A stretch of DNA of 21,963 nt from CAYZXK01 sp964482395 (GTDB taxonomy: Bacteria; Planctomycetota; Phycisphaerae; UBA1845; Fen-1342). Under the pieces are notes generated by a model. It saw only the letters and a program-made list of their open reading frames with translations, searched no databases and was not told where the DNA came from. The position numbers and the translations under genes are program-made. Each line of letters starts with the position of its first letter. Position 1 is the first letter of the stretch. This document shows, one piece after another, positions 1 through 7,585 of this stretch. Location of the stretch: positions 1-21,963 of the forward strand of contig CAYZXK010000122.1 of assembly GCA_964482395.1 (NCBI GenBank). The letters are read 5' to 3'.

Positions 1-1
1 G

Positions 2-964
2 TTCAACCTCCTGGTGTTGGCCCTGCTGGGGGGGGCGATCTGCCGCAGCGCGGCGGTGCAATCGGCCCGGGATGAGAGCATTTCCATGCGTGCGGCCCTC
101 AAGTTCGTCGGGCAGCGTTATGGCGGATTCCTGATGGCCCCGCTGCTGCCGGTGGGCATAGTGGTCGGGATCGCGGTGCTGATGTTCCTGGGCGGATTGA
201 TCGGAGCCATCCCGTACCTGGGCGAGCTTTTCACCGGCGTGCTCTACCCGTTGGCCCTGCTGGGCGGCCTGGCCGCGGCCATCCTGGTCCTGGCCACCGT
301 GATCGGCTTCCATCTGATGTGGCCGACCATCGCCGTCGAGGGCTCGGACGGCTTCGACGCCCTGTCACGGGCGTGCAGCTACGTCGGCAGTCGCATCTGG
401 CACGTGGCCTTCTACTCCCTGGTGCTGTTGCTGTACGGAGCCGCATCCTTCGTGCTGGTGCGACTGGTCGTGTTGTTCCTGCTCAAGCTGTCGCACAAGT
501 TCACCGGGCTGGGCATGAACCTGGTCAGCAGCGCCAAGCTGACCGGGACCGGAAAGCTGGACGCGATGTGGAGCATGCCGGCCTGGGCCGACCTGTCACT
601 CATCCCCGGGGGTAACGAAACCCCGCTGTGGGGCAGCTTCGGGAACGGGCCGCTGGATGGATTCGAAAGGCTCGGATCCTGGCTGATCGCGCTGTGGGTC
701 TTCCTGTGCGTCGGCCTCCTGGGCGCCTTCGTAGTCAGCTTTTTCTTCTGCGGCAGCACGCAGATGTACTTCCTGTTGCGTCGCGAGGTGGATGCCACCG
801 ACTTCGAGGAGGTCTATTACGAGGAGCCGGCTGAGGAACCGCTGGCCAGCGAGCCGCTGCCGGCCGCGACCACGCCCGGCGGGGAGGCGAGCCCACCGGC
901 CGCACCGGCCGCTCCCGAGCCGCCGGCGGACCAGGCTCCGCCTCCGCCGACCGAGCAACCCTGA
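2..964 (+). CDS. Polytopic membrane protein with Pro/Ala/Glu-rich cytoplasmic-type tail (5' truncated)
   Basis: The reading frame is open from the first bases of the window, so the true start lies upstream; a GTG at 14 falls inside a hydrophobic stretch and is unlikely to be the start. The visible ~321 residues contain about four further strongly hydrophobic segments (coding roughly 130-215, 230-330, 395-485 and 675-770), separated by short polar loops that include a 'GSDGFDALSRACSYVGSR' stretch. The last ~70 residues are acidic and then Pro/Ala-rich (EEPAEEPL, then PPAAPAAPEPPADQAPPPP), a low-complexity tail after the final membrane segment. I do not recognise a named family. The stop is followed after 8 nt by the start of the phosphatidyltransferase gene, so the two are probably co-transcribed. 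Confidence 0.8.
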   Translation, partial: FNLLVLALLGGAICRSAAVQSARDESISMRAALKFVGQRYGGFLMAPLLPVGIVVGIAVLMFLGGLIGAIPYLGELFTGVLYPLALLGGLAAAILVLATVIGFHLMWPTIAVEGSDGFDALSRACSYVGSRIWHVAFYSLVLLLYGAASFVLVRLVVLFLLKLSHKFTGLGMNLVSSAKLTGTGKLDAMWSMPAWADLSLIPGGNETPLWGSFGNGPLDGFERLGSWLIALWVFLCVGLLGAFVVSFFFCGSTQMYFLLRREVDATDFEEVYYEEPAEEPLASEPLPAATTPGGEASPPAAPAAPEPPADQAPPPPTEQP

Positions 965-972
965 CGGCCTGC

Positions 973-1938
973 ATGCATCCGCCTGAGTCCGAAGCACCGA
1001 CCGGCCAGAATCAGAGCCACCACGACCCATCCGGGTCGCCGGCCGAGCAAAACGCCCGCGACTTTCAGGCTCTGCGAGAATCCGGGGAGCAGCCCGGGGC
1101 CAGTCGATCAATCGGGTCGGCGGTGGCCGCGGCCCGGGACACCGTGGCCGGCCAACTGGTCCGGCTGGGGGCGACACCCAACCGGATCACGCTGGCCGGG
1201 TTCCTCCTGACCTGTGGAGGGGCATACTGTCTGGCACGGGGAGCGTCCCAGCAGGTGCCGTACCTCGCGGTCGGAGGGGAAGCGGCGGGCTGGTGGCCGG
1301 TACTGGCCAGCGGATTCCTGCTGCTGGCGGGGGCCTGCGATATGTTGGACGGGGCGGTGGCCCGCCTGGGGAAACTGGGCTCCCGGACCGGGGCAGTGCT
1401 GGACTCTTCGGTCGACCGCTTCAGCGACATGGCCGTCTATCTGGGCTGCTTCTTGCACTTCGCACTGTTGCGGCCACCCAACCTGACCTACCAGATTCTG
1501 GCCATAGCAGCACTGTGCAACGGCGTACTGATCAGCTACGTCAAGGCCCGGGCCGAAAATCTGATCCCGGACTGCTCGGTGGGGTATTGGCTGCGTGGGG
1601 AGCGCTGGGCCGCCATGCTGATCGGCTGCGCGACCGGGCACGTGCCGGCCGTCCTGTGGCTGATGGCCGTGGGGTGCCTGCTGACGGTGCGGCGACGGAT
1701 TTCCTACGCCTGTCGGATGGTACGTGCGCTGGATGCCGGGCGCCCGTTTCCGCCACGCGGGCCCGACCCGGGCTGGCCGGGTCGTTTCCAGCTCTGGCGA
1801 CATCCACGCGGGTCGATCGGCTATGATCTGGTGACCGGAGTTAACGTAGCCTACATCATCTTCGCGCCGTTGGTGTGGCCGGCGCTCCGGGCCGGCGGCC
1901 CCCACCCCGACCCGCTCGGAACCTGGCTCGCCGGTTGA
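973..1938 (+). CDS. CDP-alcohol phosphatidyltransferase family protein
   Basis: This is an integral membrane enzyme that transfers a phosphatidyl (or related) group from a CDP-linked donor to an alcohol, the step that makes phospholipid head groups. The family signature D-x2-DG-x2-AR-x8-G-x3-D-x3-D is complete: D123, D126-G127, A130-R131, G140, D144 and D148. The aspartates bind the two divalent cations and D148 is the expected base. Several hydrophobic helices follow the motif. The first ~60 residues are polar (SEAPTGQNQSHHD...), longer than in PgsA-like enzymes, and are probably a cytoplasmic extension. A later start is possible because the Shine-Dalgarno sequence at 973 is weak. The acceptor (glycerol phosphate, inositol phosphate, serine or other) cannot be read from the sequence. 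The gene sits 8 nt downstream of the preceding membrane protein gene. Confidence 0.9.
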   Translation: MHPPESEAPTGQNQSHHDPSGSPAEQNARDFQALRESGEQPGASRSIGSAVAAARDTVAGQLVRLGATPNRITLAGFLLTCGGAYCLARGASQQVPYLAVGGEAAGWWPVLASGFLLLAGACDMLDGAVARLGKLGSRTGAVLDSSVDRFSDMAVYLGCFLHFALLRPPNLTYQILAIAALCNGVLISYVKARAENLIPDCSVGYWLRGERWAAMLIGCATGHVPAVLWLMAVGCLLTVRRRISYACRMVRALDAGRPFPPRGPDPGWPGRFQLWRHPRGSIGYDLVTGVNVAYIIFAPLVWPALRAGGPHPDPLGTWLAG

Positions 1939-2031
1939 CCCGCGGCCCGGGCACCGGAAGAATGCCGCAGGCGATGAGGCGAGTGCGGCTCGACCCAGCC
2001 GACCGGCGACCAACTGCCCGGAGCACAGACC

Positions 2032-3045
2032 ATGATGCAATCGGACCGGATCACGAGTCTGGGGTTCTGGCTCACCCTGACCGCGACCGCGGCTGTGGCT
2101 TTCGGTCAACAGCCGGAGACGACCCAGCCGGCCACCGCGCCGGCCCAGCGCACGCCGATCACCGCACGCGTACTCGAAGTCCGCGGCGAGGTCCGGCACG
2201 CGCCGCTGGACTCCGAAGACTGGCAGCCCTGCGCTGTTGAAGATGAATACCCGGAACTGACCGTGATCCTCACCGGCCTGCGTTCTTCCATCACGCTCCA
2301 GCTCGGCGCAGATGATACCTACGCGGTTGCCGTCGTCGAATCGGTCAGCCGGGTGGTCTTGAGCGAGCTGTACCAGACCGAGGACGCCAAGCGGATGCGG
2401 ATCGGCGTGGGATATGGGCGGATCCGGGCCGGCGTGGCCGAGGGCGGTCTGAAAAGCGACTTCACCGTGGACTGCCCGGTCGCCACACTGGCCAAACGCG
2501 GAACCTGGGACTTCGGGCTGTTCTACGAACGCGACACCGACCGCTTCGAGATCTTTCTGCTTGACCAGGGCCTGATCGAAGCGTTCAACAAGGTCACCGG
2601 GTTGCGGCGGGAGTTGCTGCCGCGCGAAGTGGTCACTCAGACCATGCGTCGGTGGGCTGACGAGGCCCAGTTCCGGCGGAATGTGCCGGTGGTCGATCTG
2701 CTGGGGCAGGCGGATGTTGAAGTGGCCTTCAACACGCTGCAACAGAGCGGCCTGCGGGTGCTCAATCCCGAAGGCGGGCAGCAGGTGCTGCTGGACCTGT
2801 CCGGGGGCTTCTCTCAAGCCCGGTTCGCGGAGCTGCTCAGGAGCGTTCTGCCCGCTGCGCCGCAGCCGCGACCGGTAGGCGAGCATCGAGAGGGCTATTT
2901 CGGCACCGGTCGCGGAGACGAACTGATCCCGCTGGTGATCGAGAGCAACTCGCCGCTGGCGACCCAAGGCTCGGCCCGGCCGGGCCGGTATTTGTTCCGC
3001 CGGGCGGCACTGGAAGGCTGGTTGGACCGCTATGGCCGACGATAG
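2032..3045 (+). CDS. Secreted FecR-like domain protein
   Basis: The protein has 337 residues. The N-terminus looks like a signal peptide: a hydrophobic run at residues 11-24 ending 'AVAFGQ', then a Thr/Pro/Ala linker. Residues ~44-200 resemble the FecR fold: 'RVLEVRGEVRHAP' then a Trp, then 'ILTGLRSSITLQLG', and later 'DFTVDCPVATLAKRGTWDFG', which corresponds to the usual 'V-T-P-A-V-A-x-V-R-G-T-x-F' segment. FecR domains in Planctomycetes often occur outside the classical FecI/FecR iron signalling pair, and no sigma factor is visible here, so a regulatory role is not supported. The remaining C-terminal half is not recognised. A GGAG at 2020-2023 sits 8 nt before the ATG. The 3' end overlaps dapF by 14 nt, implying translational coupling. 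Confidence 0.72.
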   Translation: MMQSDRITSLGFWLTLTATAAVAFGQQPETTQPATAPAQRTPITARVLEVRGEVRHAPLDSEDWQPCAVEDEYPELTVILTGLRSSITLQLGADDTYAVAVVESVSRVVLSELYQTEDAKRMRIGVGYGRIRAGVAEGGLKSDFTVDCPVATLAKRGTWDFGLFYERDTDRFEIFLLDQGLIEAFNKVTGLRRELLPREVVTQTMRRWADEAQFRRNVPVVDLLGQADVEVAFNTLQQSGLRVLNPEGGQQVLLDLSGGFSQARFAELLRSVLPAAPQPRPVGEHREGYFGTGRGDELIPLVIESNSPLATQGSARPGRYLFRRAALEGWLDRYGRR

Positions 3046-3949
3046 CCAGCGAGCGACCGGGCAAACCGGCCGGAGCCGGCCGGGGACGAGAGACGGGCCG
3101 CGGTCGCTCCATTTCACGAAGATGCACGGCCTGGGCAACGACTACGTCGTCATCAGCCTGTTGGACCAGGAAGTGGCTGACCCGTCGGCTTTGGCTCGGG
3201 CCATCACCGACCGGCGGCGCGGAGTCGGTGCGGATGGGCTGATTTTGGCAGGACCGCCCCAGACTCCCGAGGCACACCTGCGAATGATCATGTTCAACCC
3301 GGACGGGTCGCGGGCCCAGATGTGCGGCAACGGGATCCGTTGCCTGGCCAAGCTGGCCTGGCAGCGGGGCTGGGCCAAGGCCAGCCCGCTGCGAGTGCAG
3401 ACCGATCACGGCGTGCGGTCGCTGGATTTGATCCTGAACGCCGATGGAGGTGTCGACCGGGTGCGAGTGGACATGGGCGAGCCGATCCTCGACCCGGCCC
3501 GGATCCCGGTCGCCCTGGAAGGTGAGCGCGTGGTCGGGCGGCCCATCCCGGTGGCCGGGCGAACACTGACGATGACGTGCGTCTCAATGGGCAATCCGCA
3601 CGCGGTGTTTTTCGTCCCGGACCTTCAGGGGGTGCCCCTGGCGACCTGGGGCCCGCTGATCGAACACGATCCGAGATTCCCGCAGCGTGTCAACGCGCAT
3701 TTCGTGCAGGTGCTCGCTCCCGACCTGGTCCGGATGATCACCTGGGAACGCGGGGCGGGCATCACGTCGGCCTGCGGCACCGGAGCCTCGGCAGTATGCG
3801 TGGCGGGAGTGCTCAACGGACTCATCGACCGCAAGATCACCGCGGAACTGGCCGGCGGACACCTGGAAATCGAGTGGGACCCGCAGTCGAATCGGGTCTT
3901 CATGACCGGGCCGGCCGTCGAGGTCTTCACCGGCTGCTGGCCAGGGTGA
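3032..3949 (+). CDS. dapF: Diaminopimelate epimerase
   Basis: DapF interconverts LL- and meso-diaminopimelate, the last common step to lysine and to the peptidoglycan cross-link residue; it is a cytoplasmic, cofactor-independent enzyme. The hallmark segments are all present: 'FTKMHGLGNDYVV' near the start, 'MCGNGIRCLAK' with the first catalytic Cys98, 'MGNPHAVFF', and 'WERGAGITSACGTGAS' with the second catalytic Cys248 and the substrate-binding E239-R240 pair. The protein is 305 residues, about 25-30 longer than typical. The excess is a polar N-terminal extension (residues 1-25, rich in Arg, Gly and Ser), so initiation further downstream is possible. The chosen ATG overlaps the upstream stop by 14 nt. 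The next gene is a racemase of the same cell-wall pathway. Confidence 0.95.
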   Translation: MADDSQRATGQTGRSRPGTRDGPRSLHFTKMHGLGNDYVVISLLDQEVADPSALARAITDRRRGVGADGLILAGPPQTPEAHLRMIMFNPDGSRAQMCGNGIRCLAKLAWQRGWAKASPLRVQTDHGVRSLDLILNADGGVDRVRVDMGEPILDPARIPVALEGERVVGRPIPVAGRTLTMTCVSMGNPHAVFFVPDLQGVPLATWGPLIEHDPRFPQRVNAHFVQVLAPDLVRMITWERGAGITSACGTGASAVCVAGVLNGLIDRKITAELAGGHLEIEWDPQSNRVFMTGPAVEVFTGCWPG

Positions 3950-4013
3950 GCGGAGCACCCCGGGTCGATTTTGAAGCTTCAGCTTTCGGGGCGATCGACA
4001 AAGAGCATTCCGC

Positions 4014-4041
4014 TTGCCGGCCCTTGAAAGAACGGTATACT
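4014..4041 (+). promoter_or_regulatory. Sigma-70-like promoter before the alanine racemase-like gene
   Basis: A -35 element TTGCCG (4014-4019), a 16-nt spacer and a -10 element TATACT (4036-4041) stand 33 nt upstream of the racemase ATG. The octamer GGTATACT recurs before the M28 peptidase gene at 5132-5139. A CGGAGG-like Shine-Dalgarno lies between the promoter and the start. Confidence 0.55.
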
Positions 4042-4074
4042 GCCGCCTGCTGACACGGAGGTCTGCCCAGCGAC

Positions 4075-5040
4075 ATGCGATCCCCCCAAGTGCAAGTGAC
4101 CATCAACCTCGACCAGGTTCGAGCGGCGGCGGAGTCGATCCGGGCCAAGACCGGCGTTGGCCTGATCGCGGTAATTAAGGCCGATGCCTACGGATTGGGT
4201 GCTCCCCGAATCGCCGACACCCTGGCTTCGGTCGTAGATCAGTTCGCGTATTTTTCAGTCGGAGAGGCCCGCGAGGTCGGTCGACCCGGGCTGATCCTGG
4301 GGCCGCCGGAGGGTGATCCGGCGGAGTTCCGCGAACTGAATCTGCGTCCGGCAGTCGCCAGCCGGGCCGCGGCGGCCAAGTTCGCCGGGATGCGCGTGGC
4401 GATCAAGGTGGACACGGGAATGCAGCGGTTCGGCTGCCGGCCGGAAGATTTGGATGATCTGGTGGCCCGTTGCGAGGTAGAGGACTTTTTCTCGCACGCA
4501 GTCACCATCGAGGCCATCCGCCGGCTGCGGGCAGCCTGCGGCGGACGCGGGCGCCCGATCCACGCGGCAGCCACCTGCCTGCTGGACCAGCCGGAAAGCT
4601 ACTTCGACGCGGTGCGCCCGGGACTGGCCCTCTACCGCGGGGCAGTGCGGGTCAGCACCCGACTCCAGTCGGTCCGCCAGACCAGCGGGCCAGTAGGATA
4701 CAGCGGCTTTCACTGTCCGCGAGTCGGCATCATTCTGGCCGGGTACAGCAACCTGCTGGCACCGGCTCCAGTCCTGATCAACGGACGTCCGCAGAAGCTT
4801 CTGGAAGTGGGAATGAACACTTCGTTCGTTTCCGTCGATCCGCGGGACCGGTCCGGCGACGAGGTGGTGCTGCTCGGCGACGGGCTTACGGAAGCGGCGC
4901 TCGCCGCGCACCTGAGGGTCCGGGAACACGAGATTCTGTGTCGCTACACGGCCATGGGCCCCCGGCATTACCTAACCCGGGGGCGGGTTGCCGCTCCGCT
5001 AGCCATCGGCCTGGCCGACCGCGCCCACGCCAGCTCCTGA
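4075..5040 (+). CDS. alr: Divergent, short alanine racemase-like PLP enzyme
   Basis: Alanine racemase makes D-alanine for peptidoglycan using pyridoxal phosphate. The fold signatures are clear: the PLP lysine K35 in 'VIKADAYGLG', K111 and R118 in 'IKVDTGMQRFG', H141 in 'FFSHA', R181 and Y187 in 'RPGLALY', the likely second catalytic Tyr224 in 'LAGYSN', M247 in the substrate pocket, and 'EILCR...PRHY' at the end. At 321 residues it is 40-60 shorter than usual. The barrel segment between H141 and 'IHAAATC' is shortened. The phosphate-binding 'HAANSA' reads HAAATC, the usual 'GYADGY' reads GYSNLL, and 'RICMD' reads EVGMN. It may be a true racemase or a relative with altered specificity. It has its own promoter and follows dapF by 125 nt. 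Confidence 0.82.
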   Translation: MRSPQVQVTINLDQVRAAAESIRAKTGVGLIAVIKADAYGLGAPRIADTLASVVDQFAYFSVGEAREVGRPGLILGPPEGDPAEFRELNLRPAVASRAAAAKFAGMRVAIKVDTGMQRFGCRPEDLDDLVARCEVEDFFSHAVTIEAIRRLRAACGGRGRPIHAAATCLLDQPESYFDAVRPGLALYRGAVRVSTRLQSVRQTSGPVGYSGFHCPRVGIILAGYSNLLAPAPVLINGRPQKLLEVGMNTSFVSVDPRDRSGDEVVLLGDGLTEAALAAHLRVREHEILCRYTAMGPRHYLTRGRVAAPLAIGLADRAHASS

Positions 5041-5110
5041 CCCCACCAGCGGAGTCAGTCCGTTTCCCGCCGGCCGGCAAGCACGGTGATCCCGGCCCGC
5101 CTCAGGACAG

Positions 5111-5139
5111 TTCCAGATCGCGGGGGTGGGGGGTATACT
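5111..5139 (+). promoter_or_regulatory. Candidate promoter for the M28 peptidase gene
   Basis: A -10 element TATACT (5134-5139) lies 17 nt after a weak -35, TTCCAG (5111-5116). The -10 shares the octamer GGTATACT with the racemase promoter. It would give a leader of about 80 nt before the ATG at 5224. The -35 is poor, so the call rests mainly on the -10 and its position. Confidence 0.4.
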
Positions 5140-5223
5140 CTGAGTTGGCCCGCGGCGGGTCCGGCGCGATCCGGCGGATCGGTCGGTTCGGCGGCAGGCA
5201 TCGGCAGGAGAAGGAGAATTCGC

Positions 5224-6339
5224 ATGCGGCATCGAAGCGGCGCCAGTCGGTCGAATATAGCCAGAGCGGGTCTGATTGCAGCGCTGGCGGTGTTATGGAC
5301 ACTCTCCGCAGTCGCGCCCGCGGGCACGCCGGAGGGTTATTACGCGGTGACCTTCGTCGACCAGGGCAACTATCAGCATATTTTGGCCGACACGCTTTAC
5401 ACGCATAACGGCCACAACAAAGGCTGGGGGGGAGCGCAGCACGATCCGTGCCGCGACTCGATCGTGGCCCAGTTTCAGGCCGCCGGTTGGAACACCAGCC
5501 TGCACGAGTTCTGGATCCTGTTTTTCGGCCCGTTCTACAACGTGGTGGCGGAAAAACCCGGGACGACCCAAGCCGACACCATCTACATCGTCGGGGCCCA
5601 CTATGACACGGCCAACACGCCGGGCGCCGACGACGATGCCAGCGGGGTCGCCGCGCTGCTGGAAATGGCCCAGATCATCAGCACTTGGGAGTCGAACTGC
5701 ACGATCCGATTCTGCGCATTCGACAAAGAGGAACTCGGTTTGTTCGGCAGCGCCGCCTACGCGGACGACGTAGCGGGCCAGAACATCGCCGGCATGGTGC
5801 AGCTCGATATGATCGCCTACCGCGGGGCGGCGGGAAACCAGGCCCGCATCTTCGGGCGGACCACCTCGAACCCGGTCAAGCTGCCGCTGGCCCAGGCCTG
5901 CGCTGATTACGGCGGCATCGCGGTCACGGTCGGCGGGCAGCTCGACGCCAGCGACCACGCCTCGTTCGAGGCGGTCGGCATACCGGCCTGTGTCCCGATC
6001 GAATACGACTACGAGGGCAACCCGCACTACCACAAGTCCACCGACTCGGTGGATACGCCGAACTACATCGACTATCCATACGCGGTCGCCCTGACCAAGG
6101 GCACACTGGGATGGCTGGTCGACGCAGCGGGGATCAAGCCGCCGCACCCGGTCGGCGACGTGAACTGCGACTACCAGGTCGGGTTCGCGGACATCAATCC
6201 CTTCATCCTGGCTCTGACCAACCCGACCGCTTATCAGACCCAGTACCCCGACTGCGACATCCTGAACGCCGACATTAACCAGGACGGACAGGTCGGGTTC
6301 GGGGATATCAACCCGTTCGTGATTCTGCTGACGAACTGA
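5224..6339 (+). CDS. Secreted M28-family zinc peptidase with C-terminal dockerin-like domain
   Basis: This is a predicted extracellular aminopeptidase or carboxypeptidase-type enzyme with two zinc ions. The ATG at 5224 is preceded by a purine-rich AGGAGAAGGAG Shine-Dalgarno; the frame is open further upstream (to 5086) but that part has no signal peptide. Residues 1-34 are a signal peptide (basic start, hydrophobic core, 'APAG'). The M28 core spans about 50-300, with ligands H126 and D128 in 'GAHYDT', the DDDASG cluster at 136-141, E169-E170 in 'DKEELGLFGS', D195 and H270 in 'HYHKSTDS'. After a Pro-rich joint, residues 311-371 form two EF-hand-like loops, 'DVNCDYQVGFAD' and 'DINQDGQVGFGD', each followed by INPF. 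This is the planctomycete dockerin-like module, also found in the two large convergent genes of this window. Confidence 0.93.
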   Translation: MRHRSGASRSNIARAGLIAALAVLWTLSAVAPAGTPEGYYAVTFVDQGNYQHILADTLYTHNGHNKGWGGAQHDPCRDSIVAQFQAAGWNTSLHEFWILFFGPFYNVVAEKPGTTQADTIYIVGAHYDTANTPGADDDASGVAALLEMAQIISTWESNCTIRFCAFDKEELGLFGSAAYADDVAGQNIAGMVQLDMIAYRGAAGNQARIFGRTTSNPVKLPLAQACADYGGIAVTVGGQLDASDHASFEAVGIPACVPIEYDYEGNPHYHKSTDSVDTPNYIDYPYAVALTKGTLGWLVDAAGIKPPHPVGDVNCDYQVGFADINPFILALTNPTAYQTQYPDCDILNADINQDGQVGFGDINPFVILLTN

Positions 6340-6393
6340 CCGGGGAGCAGATCCGGACCGCGCCACAGCTTTATTGCAAGCCCTGTCGAGCAG

Positions 6394-6456
6394 GCAGGTC
6401 GGCCTGAAGCGGGACCGGCGTCGGCTCTTTGAACTGGGTTGTCCGGCCTGCTTTTT
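6394..6456 (+). terminator. Probable intrinsic terminator after the M28 peptidase gene
   Basis: The arms GCAGGTCGG (6394-6402) and CCGGCCTGC (6443-6451) pair over 9 bp with one G-U wobble and are followed directly by TTTTT (6452-6456). The 40-nt loop is long for a classical terminator, but the stem and T tract 55 nt past the stop fit the role. Confidence 0.55.
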
Positions 6457-6498
6457 GCGCTGATCCGGGGCGGGGGAGCGCAGGGTCGGAAATCACAA

Positions 6499-6520
6499 GT
6501 TCTTGCCAGAACGGCACTTG
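6499..6520 (+). promoter_or_regulatory. Dyad-symmetric site just upstream of the hc1 promoter (possible operator)
   Basis: GTTCT-TGCC-AGAAC (6499-6512) is a perfect 5-bp dyad, and a wider pair CAAGT (6496-6500) / ACTTG (6516-6520) is centred close by. It abuts or overlaps the candidate -35 at 6518, a typical place for a repressor or activator site. No regulator gene nearby suggests an identity. Confidence 0.3.
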
Positions 6521-6546
6521 CAAAAGTTCCCGCAGGATGCTAGAAA
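6518..6546 (+). promoter_or_regulatory. hc1: Extended -10 promoter candidate for hc1
   Basis: A -35 TTGCAA (6518-6523), a 17-nt spacer and a -10 TAGAAA (6541-6546) with an extended TG at 6538-6539. Transcription would begin near 6553 and give a leader of about 130 nt before the hc1 start at 6682. I see no recognised riboswitch in that leader. The 6340-6681 interval otherwise holds only the terminator and the dyad. Confidence 0.45.
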
Positions 6547-6681
6547 CTGCGCTGCTGACTAAGCTTCAAGAACGCAGACCGATGGCATAACGGTCAGGCT
6601 GCCGATAATATGACTGGCCGGGGCCAGGCAAGGCTCAATCTGGTCGGTCGCCATCAGCCGATGCACGGAGAAGATTCAGTC

Positions 6682-6879
6682 ATGGAAGAGTATCTCAAGC
6701 TCAAGCAGCTAGTTGAAGAGGTCGCCGACGACGTCTACAAAGCGGTCGGGGGCAACAAGGCGGCCGGGACCCGCGTGCGGAAAGCCATGCAGGACATAAA
6801 GAACACCGCCCAGGCGGTCCGCAAGAAGGTGCTTGAGCTGCGCGGGGCTGAAGAGGCGCAGCCGCCCCAGCAGCAATAA
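6682..6879 (+). CDS. hc1: Histone H1-like Hc1 family protein (short form)
   Basis: The 65-residue product matches the N-terminal core of the chlamydial histone-like protein Hc1. 'GNKAAGTRVRKAMQDIKNTAQAVRK' (residues 24-48) aligns with the Hc1 'GNKAA-x2-RVR...RK' signature within two long amphipathic helices. A GGAGAAG (6667-6673) 8 nt before the ATG at 6682 fixes this start over in-frame upstream codons at 6610 and 6661. Chlamydial Hc1 condenses DNA with a long Lys/Ala-rich tail. Here that tail is absent and the protein ends AEEAQPPQQQ. Counting residues gives 12 basic and 10 acidic side chains, so it is nearly neutral. It may bind DNA weakly or act through protein contacts. The FabZ-like gene follows after 49 nt. 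Confidence 0.85.
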   Translation: MEEYLKLKQLVEEVADDVYKAVGGNKAAGTRVRKAMQDIKNTAQAVRKKVLELRGAEEAQPPQQQ

Positions 6880-6888
6880 GCGCGACCT

Positions 6889-6906
6889 GCCCGGCCCGGA
6901 CCGGGC
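6889..6906 (+). other. GC hairpin between hc1 and the FabZ-like gene
   Basis: GCCCGG (6889-6894) and CCGGGC (6901-6906) form a 6-bp stem with a 6-nt loop 10 nt after the hc1 stop. There is no T tract, so it is more likely an mRNA-stabilising or attenuating hairpin than a terminator. Confidence 0.3.
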
Positions 6907-6928
6907 CCGCTCTACCCTCTGAGAAGCG

Positions 6929-7402
6929 ATGCCCCCACCGCTGATCCTGGATCCGGCCACACTGGATTTCTCGACCCTGCTGGCCGACCGCGCGGAAATC
7001 GAGCGATTCAACCCCCACCGACACGAGTTCTCGCTGGTAGACGGGGTGGTTCTGCTTGACGTAGCCCGGGGTGTGTATGCCGGCTACCACGATGTCCGGA
7101 CCGACGCCTTCTGGGTCCGCGGGCACGTGCCCGGCCGTCCGCTCTTCCCCGGCGTCCTGATGATCGAGGTCGCCGCACAACTCGCCAGCTATCTCTATCA
7201 CCGCCTCTTCCCAAACATGGGGTTCCTCGGGTTCACCGGCGTCGACCACGTGAAGTTTCGGGGGACCGTCGAGCCGCCATGCAGGTTTGTAGTGGTGGGT
7301 CGCGGCATCCAAATCAAACCCCGCCGAATGGTTTGCGCTTCGCAGGGCTTCGTCGGCCAGACCATGGTTTTCGAGGGCACGGTCACCGGCATGCCGGTCT
7401 GA
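6929..7402 (+). CDS. FabZ-like hot-dog fold 3-hydroxyacyl-ACP dehydratase
   Basis: FabZ-type enzymes remove water from 3-hydroxyacyl-ACP in fatty acid synthesis, or serve related thioester pathways. The 157-residue protein has the expected hot-dog layout: 'HRHEFSLVDGVVLLD' (30-44), then 'RGHVPGRPLFPGVLMIEVAAQ' with the catalytic His66 and Glu80, and a central strand ending 'VKFRGTVEPP'. The canonical GHFPG reads GHVPG. The N-terminus (about 25 residues before the core) is slightly longer than in FabZ. No other fatty acid synthesis gene is adjacent; hc1 lies 49 nt upstream and may share its transcript. It could be the housekeeping FabZ or a paralogue acting on unusual acyl chains. The product class is secure but the substrate is not. 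Confidence 0.85.
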   Translation: MPPPLILDPATLDFSTLLADRAEIERFNPHRHEFSLVDGVVLLDVARGVYAGYHDVRTDAFWVRGHVPGRPLFPGVLMIEVAAQLASYLYHRLFPNMGFLGFTGVDHVKFRGTVEPPCRFVVVGRGIQIKPRRMVCASQGFVGQTMVFEGTVTGMPV

Positions 7403-7585
7403 ATGGTCAGCCGCGACCGCGACATTAAAGCGCTCACCGCAGGCCCCCGGGAGGCTGACCCATCGACGCCCGCCCGGGCTCGGAATCGGCCTGTGCTTAC
7501 GCCGGGGGCTCTGACAGGGTGGGGTTTCAGTGGCAGATCGCAATAAGCGTGCAAATCGGGCAAATAGCGGCACCGGCGCTCCGGG

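Noticed and set aside
2032..3045. A FecI/FecR-type iron signalling system
   Set aside because: No ECF sigma factor or TonB receptor is nearby, and the protein carries an N-terminal signal peptide rather than the internal membrane anchor of classical FecR. Only the domain resemblance is kept.
1108..3138. A 676-codon open frame on the minus strand
   Set aside because: It is antisense to the phosphatidyltransferase and FecR-like genes, which have clear family motifs. Its product is an Arg/Pro/Gln-rich composition with no recognisable motif, typical of high-GC antisense frames.
5086..5223. N-terminal extension of the M28 peptidase
   Set aside because: The added 46 residues are Arg/Gly-rich and overlap the candidate promoter. 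A strong Shine-Dalgarno and a signal peptide mark the ATG at 5224.
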